Part shown: piece after piece, positions 58,601 through 63,349 of the stretch | How positions within the stretch are numbered: the first letter of the stretch is position 1 | Layout: every line of letters begins with the position of its first letter | Source of the DNA: Strongylocentrotus droebachiensis | Lineage: Eukaryota > Echinodermata > Echinoidea > Camarodonta > Strongylocentrotidae | NCBI GenBank assembly: GCA_035222895.1 | Contig: JAVYIG010000066.1 | Span: 854,501 to 918,500 of the forward strand | Reading direction: 5' to 3' | DNA length: 64,000 bases | Position numbers and translations under genes: made by a program | Notes under the pieces: model-generated | What the model was told of the DNA's origin: nothing | Seen by the model: only the letters and a program-made list of their open reading frames with translations | The model's database searches: none

Positions 58601-61600
58601 TTTAAAAGCTGATGTATCATTAAAATTCATTCATTCTCACTGTGCATGAAATGTGTTGCTCTCTCTCCTAACTAGGGTGATGACTATAGGACCGTCACTC
58701 AGTTCCACTTCACAGAGTGGCCTGACAAGGGTGTTCCTAAACACACCTCATCACTGCTAAAGTTCATCAAGGAAGTCAAAGCTAATCATGGACAGAACAC
58801 TCATCCTCTGATCATCCATTGCAGGTAGGCTTCTTGGTCAATTCCACGTAAGAGTATATCCGACAAACCCCCCCCCCCACAAACACGACCATTAAAGGGG
58901 CCATTAAAGAGCCGTATTCTGTTGGTGTCAATAGGCAGCTATAGCGCCGTCCGCCAGCGCGTACGTATTTTGAGCACCCTCTGGAATACGGGGAACATGC
59001 CCCTTTAAGACTTTCAAGGAATCAACTGAAAGGCAATGTTGATACTTTATTGTATTGCTTTTAGAAATCACGTTCGGATACATAGCATGTCATCTTAATG
59101 CTCGTACCTTATTAAAGGTACTATGTCCCATTTGCAGGCCCAACAAATGAAAAAGTTAAATTCCAACTGCATTTGAAAGATAATACTTATTTAGAACTTC
59201 CCTAAAAAAGGTGGGGCTTGAAAATGTCTTCAAGTGGGAAAATAACGACTATTAGCTGTCAAATCGACTTTAGGGCTATAGAGCCCAAAAGTAATAGTCT
59301 TGATTTTCAGACAATTGTACCGAATGGTCATACGTTTTATGCTGCGCAAAGATTCAATCAGTTAAATCTTGGCCATCACAAGAAGTGGGTTATTGATGTA
59401 GACAAAATGCTCATGTACCCTTTACAACTCTTTTCATGTATGTTATTACAAAAGAAGAAAAAAAGCCAGTCAGTCACTCAATAGTGTCTGACAGTGAAGT
59501 CTAGCAAGTAAAAGGGTTTCCTTGCATAAATTGAATATACTGCTAACGTTAAAATTTCACAGATAGGACATACATGACATATTCATAATTCCTGCAAAGT
59601 TCTACAGAATTTGAGTTTGGCTGCAAAAGGGACATAGTACCTTTAAAGGCAACGCACAAGGCTATCGAAATGGGCTAAGGCTGATAATATGGCTTATTTT
59701 TTCGAAAGTTTTTAAGATAGTGGTAATGTTAAATTCTTTAAGTAATACAACAACAGTGTGAGAATAAGGAATGAAAACAGAAGATTTCAATACTGGGGCT
59801 TTATTACAGGTAAACCTTGTGTTCCACACTTACGCAAGTTTCAATTGATATTGCTTGAATATTTTGCTCACTTTTGTTTTATCGTTCAGTAGTTAGTGTG
59901 CGTGGACATCCTTATGCAACTTTATACTTAAAAATCACAATTCAACAACATGACCGATTATTTGATCATTATCAATACTAGAATGATCAATCACTTAGAA
60001 TTAGGGAGTCTCCATCAGTTATTACCTTTTTGCAGTTTGTAGTTGTAAGACTTATTGCATGTATTTATGTTATTTTCATTAACTGTAAGCGCTTTGGGCC
60101 TGATAGGAAGAGCGCGGTATAAGTAATAATAATAATAATTATAATTATTATTTTTTCGATCCAGTGCTGGTGTTGGACGAACAGGCGTGGTGATCAGTAT
60201 TGATAGCGTCGTAGCTCACGCCAAGACAACTAGAATGGTAGATGTCTTCAACTTCGTGACGAACATCAGACGGAAACGACCATTCATGGTCCAAACAAAG
60301 GTCGGTTACCTCTTAAAACATACACCAACTGCTGCTGTCGTCTGACACACCATCTTTTGAATTTAAACCGCCTGATTTCAATCTAATGTGTAAATATTTT
60401 TGCGGAGACTGGCATTATGGTTATTCTACGTGACATATGTGGAATTAGAAACAATTTCACTATGCATTTACATGTAAGCGGCGTTGTTTTTTGGCCATGT
60501 TTTCTTTCATGACGTGTAAAACATAGTTCGTAGGAACTATTTAAATCCTGAATGATTGAAAATCCCTCTATATACCGATGAACATATTCAATACCTTCTT
60601 GTTTTTTTTAATAGATGTAAATCAACAAAGTATCAAAGGGAATGGATTGAATATCAAGATCATTAACAAGGAATTAACATAAAATATTGCTTGTTCTTCT
60701 CATTCATTCTGATGTACATGTATTCTCGCATGTCGAAAAATATAGATTTTTTTTAGTAGATGAGGTGGAATTGATAATTTGTTTGAAGCATTCGTTCCTT
60801 ACATGAATTCAGGAGCAGTATGCCTTCATCTACGGGGCTGTCCTAGAGGATCTTCTCTGGAGGAATACCCTGATCCCTGTCATTCATTTCACTGATCATC
60901 TACAAGATTTACACACTTCAGGTGATGGAAATGGACGGTCCAAGATGAGCAAGGAGTTCCAGGTAACACATACCAATCATCATCAGAAGTTGATCATTAA
61001 AGCCCCTTTCACACCGGATCTGCGTAGAGTTGCGTAGTGTTGCGTACCGACTACGCCGAAGTTAAGCTGCGTACTCATGAATAAATTGATGCTTCGGCGT
61101 AGTCCCTGCGTAGGTTTTGCGTAGGCTTGCGTATAGTTACGTACCCTGTGCGTAGGCACCGCTTACCTACGGCGGAGGCAATTGGCGTAGGGTTACGTAC
61201 GCTTGCGTAGGCCTGGCGTAGGGTTACGTACACTTGCGTAAGCCTGGCGTAGGGTTGCCAAAAGTGGCATTTGGTACACGGTTTTGACCGTTATATTTTC
61301 AATTTATTAGTAGGTATTAACAACTGCTGAGGCTATTTTGCAGTAATGTTAATTTTTTCAAGATATTATTTTCCAAAAAATGCAGACATTTTTGTGGATG
61401 TACTACATTATTATACTCATTCACAAGGGTAATAAATGAACTTTCTGTTGATGTACATTGCAAGGTCACGTGATGTGATTCGATACCTCAAAACGCCAAC
61501 AAAAGAGCGCTTATTTTGATTTGTGAATAAATGTGGACAGAAGTCTGATATTTGTTGACCATATCCCTTTTTTTCACTCATTTGTAAATATCATTCCATA

Positions 61601-62744
61601 ACAGTTTCCTGAAAGTTTGAAGACGATAGCTGTTGTCCTTTGTCCGTGGCGTATATGTATGTGACAATGTAATGATATAAATGTTGGTCATTTATTACTT
61701 CTGACATACACACTCACTCAGTCTCACTAACAGAGTGAGACAAAATTATTTCTTTGCTCATTTCAATTAAACAAAATTATTTTAGAAACATACAAATAGG
61801 GCCATAAACGTACACACAAGAAAACAAACCGACACAAATACATACAGATTTCCACAAAACATAATAACATTTTGCATGAGGCATCAGTTTGTGAGTCTTA
61901 TCTCTGTTTATTATATCAACAGCCTGAGATGTCAACATCACAAATTGAATAAACCATAACAAGCAAAACATGTCAGTCTGAAAATCCTTGTAGTAGTACA
62001 AACATAATTACAAGCAAGAATACAGAATAAAGTCAAAGAAACACTTTTTCTTCATGAACAGAATAAATGTGAGAACGCACACATGTAAACAAAAATAGCA
62101 TTTCCCTTCAAAATAATGATCAATACCTGCCAAGTTTACATCCAGGTATATACAACAAAAAATCTTTATACGTTTTTAATGCTTCGTCGGACTGGCGTAG
62201 GGTAGCGTATTGTTGCGTAGGCTTGGCGTACAGTTGCGTAGGCTTGGCGTACAGTTGCGTAGTTTCTGCGTAAAAAGTCTACGCCGAAGGTACGCGAAAA
62301 AAATTAAACATGTTTAATTTTTTGCGTTCATCTCGCGTACCCATTTGCGTCCCTCCGCGTACAGTTGCGTAGGGTTGCGTACGATCGGCGTATGGTTGCG
62401 TACGATCGGCGTAGTCGCTACGCAACTCTACGCAACTCTACGCAACTCTACGCAACTCTACGCAAGGCCCGGTGTGAAAGCCCCTTAATGAATGTCTACT
62501 GACAGTTACGTCCTTTATTTATCTCTCGCAGGTGGTCTGCCAAAATCAAGTCTACACACAGGAGCCCTAGATAGTTTTCACTCCACCTCTCTCTACATTT
62601 ATAGGCTTCTTCTTCTTTTATCTTTTAGAATGAAAAACTTGTGACCTTTATCATAAGCCATGATATAGTTCCAAGTAAGTTCTTGTACACTTTACCGTTG
62701 ACGGACGGTTCACGAAACCTGGAAGAGAGAAAAAGAGAAATAAT

Positions 62745-62795
<51 letters not shown>

Positions 62796-63349
62796 GGGGG
62801 TTATATCTTATTTTCAACGGAAGAACTTTTAGAAAAAGAGAAAAAAATCCAAATAACAAACCAGCTCTTGCACTCTCACGATGAAACTGTTATGGATGTC
62901 GTGATCCGCCATCACTGTACTGTGAAGCAGATGAATGGTGTTTTTATCGAATCCCACTCGAAGCATTAACTCAACTTACGTTATAGTGCATAAGTACCTA
63001 CTAGGAAGTAACTGTAACGTCCCGAGTGCCTTCAGAACCTTGAGGCAGCTAGGCTAAAGCTAAGATAATAATAAGACTTTCTTAACACCTTGAAAATACT
63101 CTGGGATGGATAAAATGCGTAGTATGAACGTAGCTGATATTAAAGCTGAATATATATTTTTGCATGCGTGAAAAATATAACAGAATTAAAGTTTATTATT
63201 AAAGTCATTGGTAAAGTAAATAAAACATCTTTTCTCTGATTTTAATCAGACTTTGCAGAGCCTCTGTCCAGATCCTCCATCTTCTCAAACCCGATCAGGA
63301 CTCACTCCAGATAATCACCCCAAGAATAGATACGGAAACAGCATACCAT
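24432..63349 (+). CDS. Gene B: receptor-type protein tyrosine phosphatase with lectin, Ig, EGF and FN3 ectodomain (33 exons, 3' partial)
   Basis: A single-pass receptor that should dephosphorylate phosphotyrosine proteins under control of a multi-module extracellular region. Exons: 24432-24632, 25267-25373, 29284-29435, 34433-34572, 35531-35649, 37720-37850, 38590-38735, 39464-39570, 41312-41451, 43544-43686, 44092-44201, 44629-44759, 45110-45430, 45783-46064, 46750-46884, 47673-47822, 48103-48234, 48689-48859, 49267-49398, 49917-50207, 50734-51096, 51863-51965, 54382-54464, 54871-55127, 55604-55691, 56183-56259, 56782-56818, 57033-57130, 58078-58203, 58676-58824, 60165-60300, 60813-60962, 63250-63349. 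All have AG/GT borders and mutually compatible phases, totalling 5,008 nt without a stop. Every border between ectodomain modules is phase 1, as expected of exon-shuffled modules. The gene continues past the window with the rest of PTP domain D2. Exons are hand-called, so individual borders may be off by a few bases. Confidence 0.85.
25650..26390. other. Intron 2 of gene B, copy-specific sequence
   Basis: Degenerate SINE remnant to 25745, then AT-rich sequence without recognised features. Confidence 0.45.
26391..27561. mobile_element. Non-autonomous element with AGGTGGGCTG terminal inverted repeats
   Basis: Opens with AGGTGGGCTG and closes with CAGCCCACCT. Interior has several ATGACGTCAT-type motifs (26571, 27344) and alternating CG purine-pyrimidine tracts at 27061-27100 and 27176-27215. 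No transposase was found. It is absent from copy A. Confidence 0.65.
27575..27812 (-). mobile_element. tRNA-derived SINE, copy 1 of a second family
   Basis: Minus strand starts GTGTTGGCTCAGTCAGTAGA (A box) followed by GGGTTCAAACCCCGG (B box). A copy with only scattered differences lies at 42965-43206. The tRNA-like head resembles a CAC-anticodon (valine-like) tRNA but has mismatched acceptor arms, so it is not a tRNA gene. Confidence 0.85.
27815..28575. other. Intron 2 of gene B, unassigned
   Basis: AT-rich sequence with a poly-C tract at 28550-28560. Homology to copy A resumes at about 28590. Confidence 0.45.
29450..30437 (+). repeat. 26-bp minisatellite, left arm
   Basis: Two main unit types (AATAGGAGAAGAGGGTC and AATACGAAATGAGGGTC bodies) alternate. 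The marker variant GAGGTTCGC recurs at about 29977, 30107 and 30237, exactly 130 bp (5 units) apart, showing a higher-order repeat. Confidence 0.95.
30440..31890. other. Central region of the foldback element
   Basis: Poly-G/C tracts at 30607, 30733, 30876 and 31021, one inverted copy of the GCGC array unit (31040-31140), a short tandem at 31495-31630 and otherwise AT-rich sequence. No coding capacity recognised. Confidence 0.6.
31890..32995 (-). repeat. 26-bp minisatellite, right arm (inverted)
   Basis: Same unit family in opposite orientation. The marker variant GTTTCGTCTTATGAATAACG recurs at about 32115, 32401 and 32661, spacings of 286 and 260 bp (11 and 10 units), a longer higher-order repeat than the left arm. 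Confidence 0.95.
33026..33775. mobile_element. Degenerate MITE related to the CAGTGCGTCCC family
   Basis: ACCGTGCGTCCC at 33028 and ACAGTGCGTCCCAAAA at about 33759, plus an internal inverted pair (GTGACTTTGAATAAAAACCT near 33488 and its complement near 33680). The outer termini are in the same orientation, so this may be two fused partial elements. Confidence 0.5.
33790..33890 (+). repeat. (AAT)n microsatellite
   Basis: AAT/AAC trinucleotide run in intron 3 of gene B; an (AAT)n run is also present at the homologous place in copy A (9163-9189). Confidence 0.95.
34433..37850 (+). CDS. Gene B exons 4-6: C-type lectin domain 2
   Basis: Three exons (34433-34572, 35531-35649, 37720-37850) with the same phase pattern as lectin domain 1 (in 1, 0, 2, out 1). 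Exon 4 has CQSYGGDLALIKTAEVN. Exon 5 has FFFGLRRSGRGFFTWLDDT, the family's G-x-x-x...W-x-D/T core. Exon 6 has YNDWYNATEPNNADSWGC and ends FPYICERTR. The EPN motif and the preceding Glu are present, which in C-type lectins correlates with mannose/GlcNAc-type calcium binding. The usual WND triplet is not evident (SWYDQ sits there), so ligand type is uncertain. Confidence 0.85.
34575..35530. other. Intron 4 of gene B
   Basis: Poly-G tract at 34800-34820 and AT-rich sequence. No feature recognised. Confidence 0.5.
35930..36390 (+). mobile_element. LINE 3' end nested in the MITE
   Basis: Encodes FKKQLKTYLYN-like C-terminal residues with a frameshift, then GGCGCTATATAAA and a (TTA)n tail. The tail is itself split by the GC-rich MITE at 36035. 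Confidence 0.65.
36035..36364. mobile_element. GC-rich MITE with GCTATGGTCACA terminal inverted repeats
   Basis: Begins GCTATGGTCACA and ends TGTGACCATAGC, flanked by ATAAA direct repeats (36030-36034 and 36365-36369), the expected target duplication. The interior is filled with GCGGCGACCGAGCG-type motifs and is far more GC-rich than its surroundings. Confidence 0.85.
37107..37549. mobile_element. Small element with AGCGGATCTAG / CTAGATCCGC ends and zinc-finger relic
   Basis: Inverted ends with adjacent poly-G or poly-C lie in a CTACTAC microsatellite. Inside, 37230-37315 encodes THAGEKPF then, one frame over, KCKYCEKIFNSSGNLTKHM, a C2H2 zinc finger with a frameshift and a missing second histidine. 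The 3' half (GATGCCAGGAAAACATCACT onward) recurs at 39690-39840. Confidence 0.7.
37851..38589. other. Intron 6 of gene B
   Basis: AT-rich with no recognised repeat or gene. Confidence 0.5.
38590..41451 (+). CDS. Gene B exons 7-9: C-type lectin domain 3
   Basis: Exons 38590-38735, 39464-39570 and 41312-41451. Exon 7 reads SFSDARTYCQNHGADLALIK, a near-consensus lectin helix 2 region. Exon 8 reads VRFGLTDQAVEGTFTWIDGT. Exon 9 reads WRDPEPNNAGNEDCASL and ends HLDRPFICERYQ. EPN, the acidic residue of the E-D-C segment and the terminal cysteines are all present. WND is replaced by WID. Of the four lectin domains in this gene it is the closest to a sugar-binding consensus. The intron before exon 9 contains an 880-bp palindromic MITE. 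Confidence 0.88.
38736..39463. other. Intron 7 of gene B
   Basis: No recognised features. Confidence 0.5.
39592..39840. mobile_element. Second, partial copy of the CGGATCTA element
   Basis: Starts CAGCGGCGGATCTATGGGGA with poly-G and shares GATGCCAGGAAAACATCA and CGATGCTCCGCAT with 37390-37500. An internal part is repeated twice (39693 and 39793). It begins 22 bases after the exon 8 donor. Confidence 0.7.
40200..41079. mobile_element. Palindromic MITE, copy 2 (880 bp, TA target site)
   Basis: Same length and termini as copy 1 at 15606-16485, flanked by TA. Differences are scattered substitutions. It lies in the intron between lectin 3 exons 8 and 9. Confidence 0.92.
41940..42870 (+). repeat. 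Satellite built on the palindrome CCACACTGTGG
   Basis: Left part (41940-42300) has many overlapping ACCACACTGTGGT palindromes. The right part (42315-42870) is about five tandem copies of a 110-125-bp unit containing CACTGTGACAATACTGTGA, TACATACCACACTGTGGTAA and GTGTCACTCTGTG. Open frames in it are compositional. Confidence 0.9.
42965..43206 (-). mobile_element. tRNA-derived SINE, copy 2 of the second family
   Basis: Near-identical to 27575-27812 in the same orientation. B box GGGTTCGAACCCCGG is intact here on the minus strand. An (AAT)n run abuts its 3' end (42918-42955). Confidence 0.88.
43207..43540. repeat. Degenerate direct repeats with AGGTCA motifs
   Basis: CACATGCTAA(G/C)GTCAAAG followed by TCATTTGAGGTCAT occurs twice (43224 and 43359). 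AGGTCA is the nuclear receptor half-site, but the context is a dispersed repeat. Confidence 0.5.
43544..44759 (+). CDS. Gene B exons 10-12: C-type lectin domain 4
   Basis: Exons 43544-43686, 44092-44201 and 44629-44759. Exon 10: SFARRFCQAHGGDLAQPKTE. Exon 11: YWFGLDNLDQGVLFKWIDGT. Exon 12: FPDWSKGDVTLFERERCVHQ, then GWRKLPC and RFACEKAPS. The conserved cysteines and the G-L-D...W-I-D-G-T core are kept, but there is no EPN or QPD triplet, so sugar binding of the classical type is doubtful. Exon phases match the other three lectin domains, consistent with internal duplication of a three-exon cassette. Confidence 0.85.
45110..45430 (+). CDS. Gene B exon 13: Ig-like domain 1
   Basis: Single-exon module, phase 1 at both ends (donor GTACGT). 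It has the cysteine pair expected of an Ig fold (ATFLCLLGS near the start, FFECSSVTA near the end) with about 75 residues between them. The sandwich-like spacing and position just before EGF modules resemble the N-terminal Ig of Tie-type receptors, but identity is too low to name by eye. Confidence 0.7.
45783..46064 (+). CDS. Gene B exon 14: Ig-like domain 2, disulfide lost
   Basis: Phase 1 module with Ig landmarks: a strand C tryptophan (GIRWRKFTD) and the strand F signature ADVGVYVTF (D-x-G-x-Y). The two canonical cysteines are replaced (ITLSVMRT and VYVTF), so the core disulfide is missing. The donor is weak (GTTCGA) but is the only nearby GT that keeps phase 1 with the next exon. Confidence 0.7.
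46065..46749. other. Intron 14 of gene B
   Basis: Poly-G at 46661-46670, otherwise plain AT-rich sequence. Confidence 0.5.
46750..46884 (+). CDS. Gene B exon 15: EGF-like module 1
   Basis: Reads CPYGRWNPPLCDRLCDSC, NGGVCHELSGTCICPPGHAG and KNC. Cysteine spacing is of the Tie/MEGF/laminin-like EGF type. Phase 1 in and out. It is the best-conserved of the five EGF modules in this gene. Confidence 0.85.
46885..47672. other. Intron 15 of gene B
   Basis: ATA/ACA-rich low-complexity stretch at 47020-47220, no gene recognised. Confidence 0.5.
47673..47822 (+). CDS. Gene B exon 16: EGF-like module 2
   Basis: Reads CGLHTFGWGCEFECG, then GCNCLAGYTGIYCNE. Phase 1 both ends, strong donor GTAAGT. The middle contains extra residues (PLDKCAGSQICLPDPY) compared with module 1. 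Confidence 0.8.
48103..48234 (+). CDS. Gene B exon 17: EGF-like module 3
   Basis: Reads CLVGMFGADCLQKCHCTDGA, then DDFTGVCPGDCSQGWSGPAC. The order C...FG..C...C.C..GA.C is the repeat pattern seen in MEGF10/Tie-type EGF arrays. Phase 1 both ends. Confidence 0.82.
48235..48688. other. Intron 17 of gene B
   Basis: No recognised features. Confidence 0.5.
48689..48859 (+). CDS. Gene B exon 18: EGF-like module 4
   Basis: Reads CPNGYFGSNCTQNCNCMDGT and CHKDYGYCHQIEGRCDLGY, with a longer C-terminal part ending PANCMT. Contains one N-x-T sequon (NCT). Phase 1 both ends, donor GTAAGA. Confidence 0.82.
49267..49398 (+). CDS. Gene B exon 19: EGF-like module 5
   Basis: Reads CFRSCSKTCHCSGGAEDC, then FLTGDCLSSTCHPRWMGDQC. 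Phase 1 both ends. An alternative acceptor six bases downstream (TTTCAG) would also give phase 1 and remove two residues. Confidence 0.82.
49917..50207 (+). CDS. Gene B exon 20: Ig-like domain 3
   Basis: Reads FETSSEKTNPGVAIFSCSF near the start and EEAIYCFVGLPET near the end, giving the Ig cysteine pair plus Tyr one residue before the second cysteine. It follows the EGF block and precedes the FN3 module, the same position as Ig3 in Tie receptors. The acceptor has a short pyrimidine tract (TTACCAAATTGAG) and was chosen because it gives phase 1. The donor GTGAGT is strong. Confidence 0.75.
50734..51096 (+). CDS. Gene B exon 21: fibronectin type III domain
   Basis: Contains AAIGWRQWDPSSDIGDGPI, IVGYKIYVRSG and VNGLEAGTTYSVQIAAIRDG followed by TFTTES, the classical FN3 strand B Trp, strand C Tyr and L.AGT.Y.V.I.A signature. 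One FN3 domain only, against three in vertebrate Tie receptors. The donor was placed at GTACGT (phase 1); a GTGGTA three bases earlier is a weaker alternative. Confidence 0.88.
51540..51815 (+). repeat. Degenerate ATTAGACCAAATGG repeats
   Basis: About a dozen imperfect repeats of a 14-20-bp unit (ATTAGACCAAATG, TTAGACCGAATGG and similar) just upstream of the transmembrane exon. Confidence 0.7.
51863..51965 (+). CDS. Gene B exon 22: transmembrane helix
   Basis: Reads GGAVGAILLILIIIIVVIIV followed by FRRRR. This is a Gly/Ala-led hydrophobic helix of about 22 residues with an arginine stop-transfer cluster, and the exon ends in phase 2. The same exon organisation (small-residue start, VGAI, then basic cluster, phase 2 exit, then S-D-x-S) is found in the transmembrane exon of gene A at 10798. 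Confidence 0.9.
52250..53700 (+). repeat. Pair of long direct repeats in intron 22
   Basis: 52250-52540 and 53410-53700 share CAAGGTCACT, CGTCCAGGC.CCATTTT, TATCTCCACTAT and GGTTTTGCACG-type blocks about 1.16 kb apart. Nature unknown; no coding potential recognised between them. Confidence 0.65.
53781..54279. mobile_element. TTAA-flanked MITE (AAAGGTA family), copy 2
   Basis: TTAAAGGTAGTGTACC at the left and GTACGTTTAA at the right. About 500 bp. Lies in intron 22, 100 bases before exon 23. Confidence 0.88.
54382..55127 (+). CDS. Gene B exons 23-24: cytoplasmic juxtamembrane region
   Basis: Exons 54382-54464 (SDSSPSQKENTEDQF...) and 54871-55127. The second is rich in Pro/Ser/Thr (PPTSTRPKPPVAIIKP), a potential SH3 or phosphorylation region, contains one tyrosine (ENDYSGH), and ends HTALFFEEFR, the conserved F-x-x-E-F/Y lead-in to a PTP domain. 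A 2.4-kb intron separates the transmembrane exon from this region. Confidence 0.82.
55604..57130 (+). CDS. Gene B exons 25-28: N-terminal half of PTP domain D1
   Basis: Exons 55604-55691, 56183-56259, 56782-56818 and 57033-57130. Motifs in order: KKNRYKNILPY (phosphotyrosine-recognition loop, tyrosine kept), SDYFNASYI, AYIASQGPN, then DDFWRMVWQENVTTIAMVTK. All are hallmark conserved segments of classical tyrosine-specific phosphatases. The 37-nt micro-exon at 56782-56818 is phase-consistent (0 in, 1 out). Confidence 0.93.
56428..56602 (+). repeat. (AC)n/(GCAC)n microsatellite
   Basis: Long CA-rich tract with interspersed G, in intron 26. Confidence 0.95.
57131..57660. other. Intron 28 of gene B, left part
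   Basis: No recognised features. Confidence 0.5.
57661..58015 (+). mobile_element. tRNA-derived SINE, plus strand
   Basis: Head ATGGCTTAGTGGTTGTGGAG (A box) and GGTCGTTGGTACGACCCCC (B-box-like), body of about 250 bp, then CAGATTATTATGATTATCAT tail. Its 3' part shares the GCGCTTAGAGATA motif with the repeat at 8525. Confidence 0.6.
58078..58824 (+). CDS. Gene B exons 29-30: PTP D1 central part with WPD loop
   Basis: Exon 58078-58203 reads CRQYWPNKEGDSVKFGNFKV and ends KKMTMKK-type basic residues. Exon 58676-58824 reads VTQFHFTEWPDKGVPKHTS and ends PLIIHC. WPD supplies the general-acid aspartate. The catalytic cysteine codon is the last complete codon of the exon; the splice falls in the following serine codon. 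Confidence 0.93.
59112..59646. mobile_element. TTAA-flanked MITE (AAAGGTA family), copy 3, inverted relative to copy 2
   Basis: TTAAAGGTACTATGTCCC at the left and GGGACATAGTACCTTTAA at the right. Internal blocks match copy 2 in reverse order and strand. Confidence 0.9.
60040..60155 (+). repeat. LINE/SINE tail repeat with (AAT)n next to the catalytic exon
   Basis: TGTAAGCGCTTTGGGCC and AGCGCGGTATAAGTAATAAT are the generic tail of dispersed elements. It ends about 10 bases before the acceptor of the exon carrying SAGVGRTG, so the element tail forms part of the acceptor region. Confidence 0.6.
60165..60962 (+). CDS. Gene B exons 31-32: PTP D1 catalytic loop and Q-loop
   Basis: Exon 60165-60300 completes the P-loop as HCSAGVGRTG after splicing and continues through FVTNIRRKRPFMVQTK. 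Exon 60813-60962 reads EQYAFIYGAVLEDLLWRN, completing the VQTKEQY Q-loop, and ends SKMSKEFQ, the D1-D2 linker. Every residue needed for catalysis by the family mechanism (Cys, Arg, Asp, Gln, recognition Tyr) is present, so D1 is predicted active. Confidence 0.93.
60301..60812. other. Intron 31 of gene B
   Basis: AT-rich, no recognised features. Confidence 0.5.
60997..62488. mobile_element. Non-autonomous TTAA element with GCGTAG subterminal repeats
   Basis: Both ends carry TTAA followed by a variant of CCCCTTTCACACCGG (inverted at the right). Inside each end lie 10-20 imperfect copies of a GCGTAGGGTT-type motif, inverted between ends; the rightmost are four or five perfect copies of CTACGCAACT. 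The centre (61260-62170) is AT-rich with no transposase. TTAA target sites suggest a Kolobok or piggyBac-type superfamily. Confidence 0.8.
62747..62800 (+). repeat. (GA)n plus poly-G tract
   Basis: GAGAGA run directly followed by a G homopolymer in intron 32. Confidence 0.95.
62801..63249. other. Intron 32 of gene B, right part
   Basis: No recognised features before the D2 linker exon. Confidence 0.5.
63250..63349 (+). CDS. Gene B exon 33: linker and start of PTP domain D2
   Basis: Reads TLQSLCPDPPSSQT, then NHPKNRYGNSIP, the recognition loop that opens the second phosphatase domain. It joins in phase 0 to the preceding exon (EFQ/TLQ matches the usual linker) and exits in phase 1 at TGTAAGT. 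I found no convincing continuation (R-V-x-L, SDYINAS) in the remaining 650 bases, so the rest of D2 must lie beyond the window, or D2 is truncated. Confidence 0.85.

Noticed and set aside
62532..62570. Possible alternative last exon (VVCQNQVYTQEP then stop) after a CAG acceptor
   Set aside because: Phase-compatible with exon 32 but very short and unlike any known tail; it could only be supported by transcripts.
62629..62674. Exon-like segment with acceptor and GTAAGT donor (NEKLVTFIISHDIVP)
   Set aside because: Splicing it between 60962 and 63250 breaks the frame and separates EFQ from TLQ, which match the usual PTP linker when joined directly.
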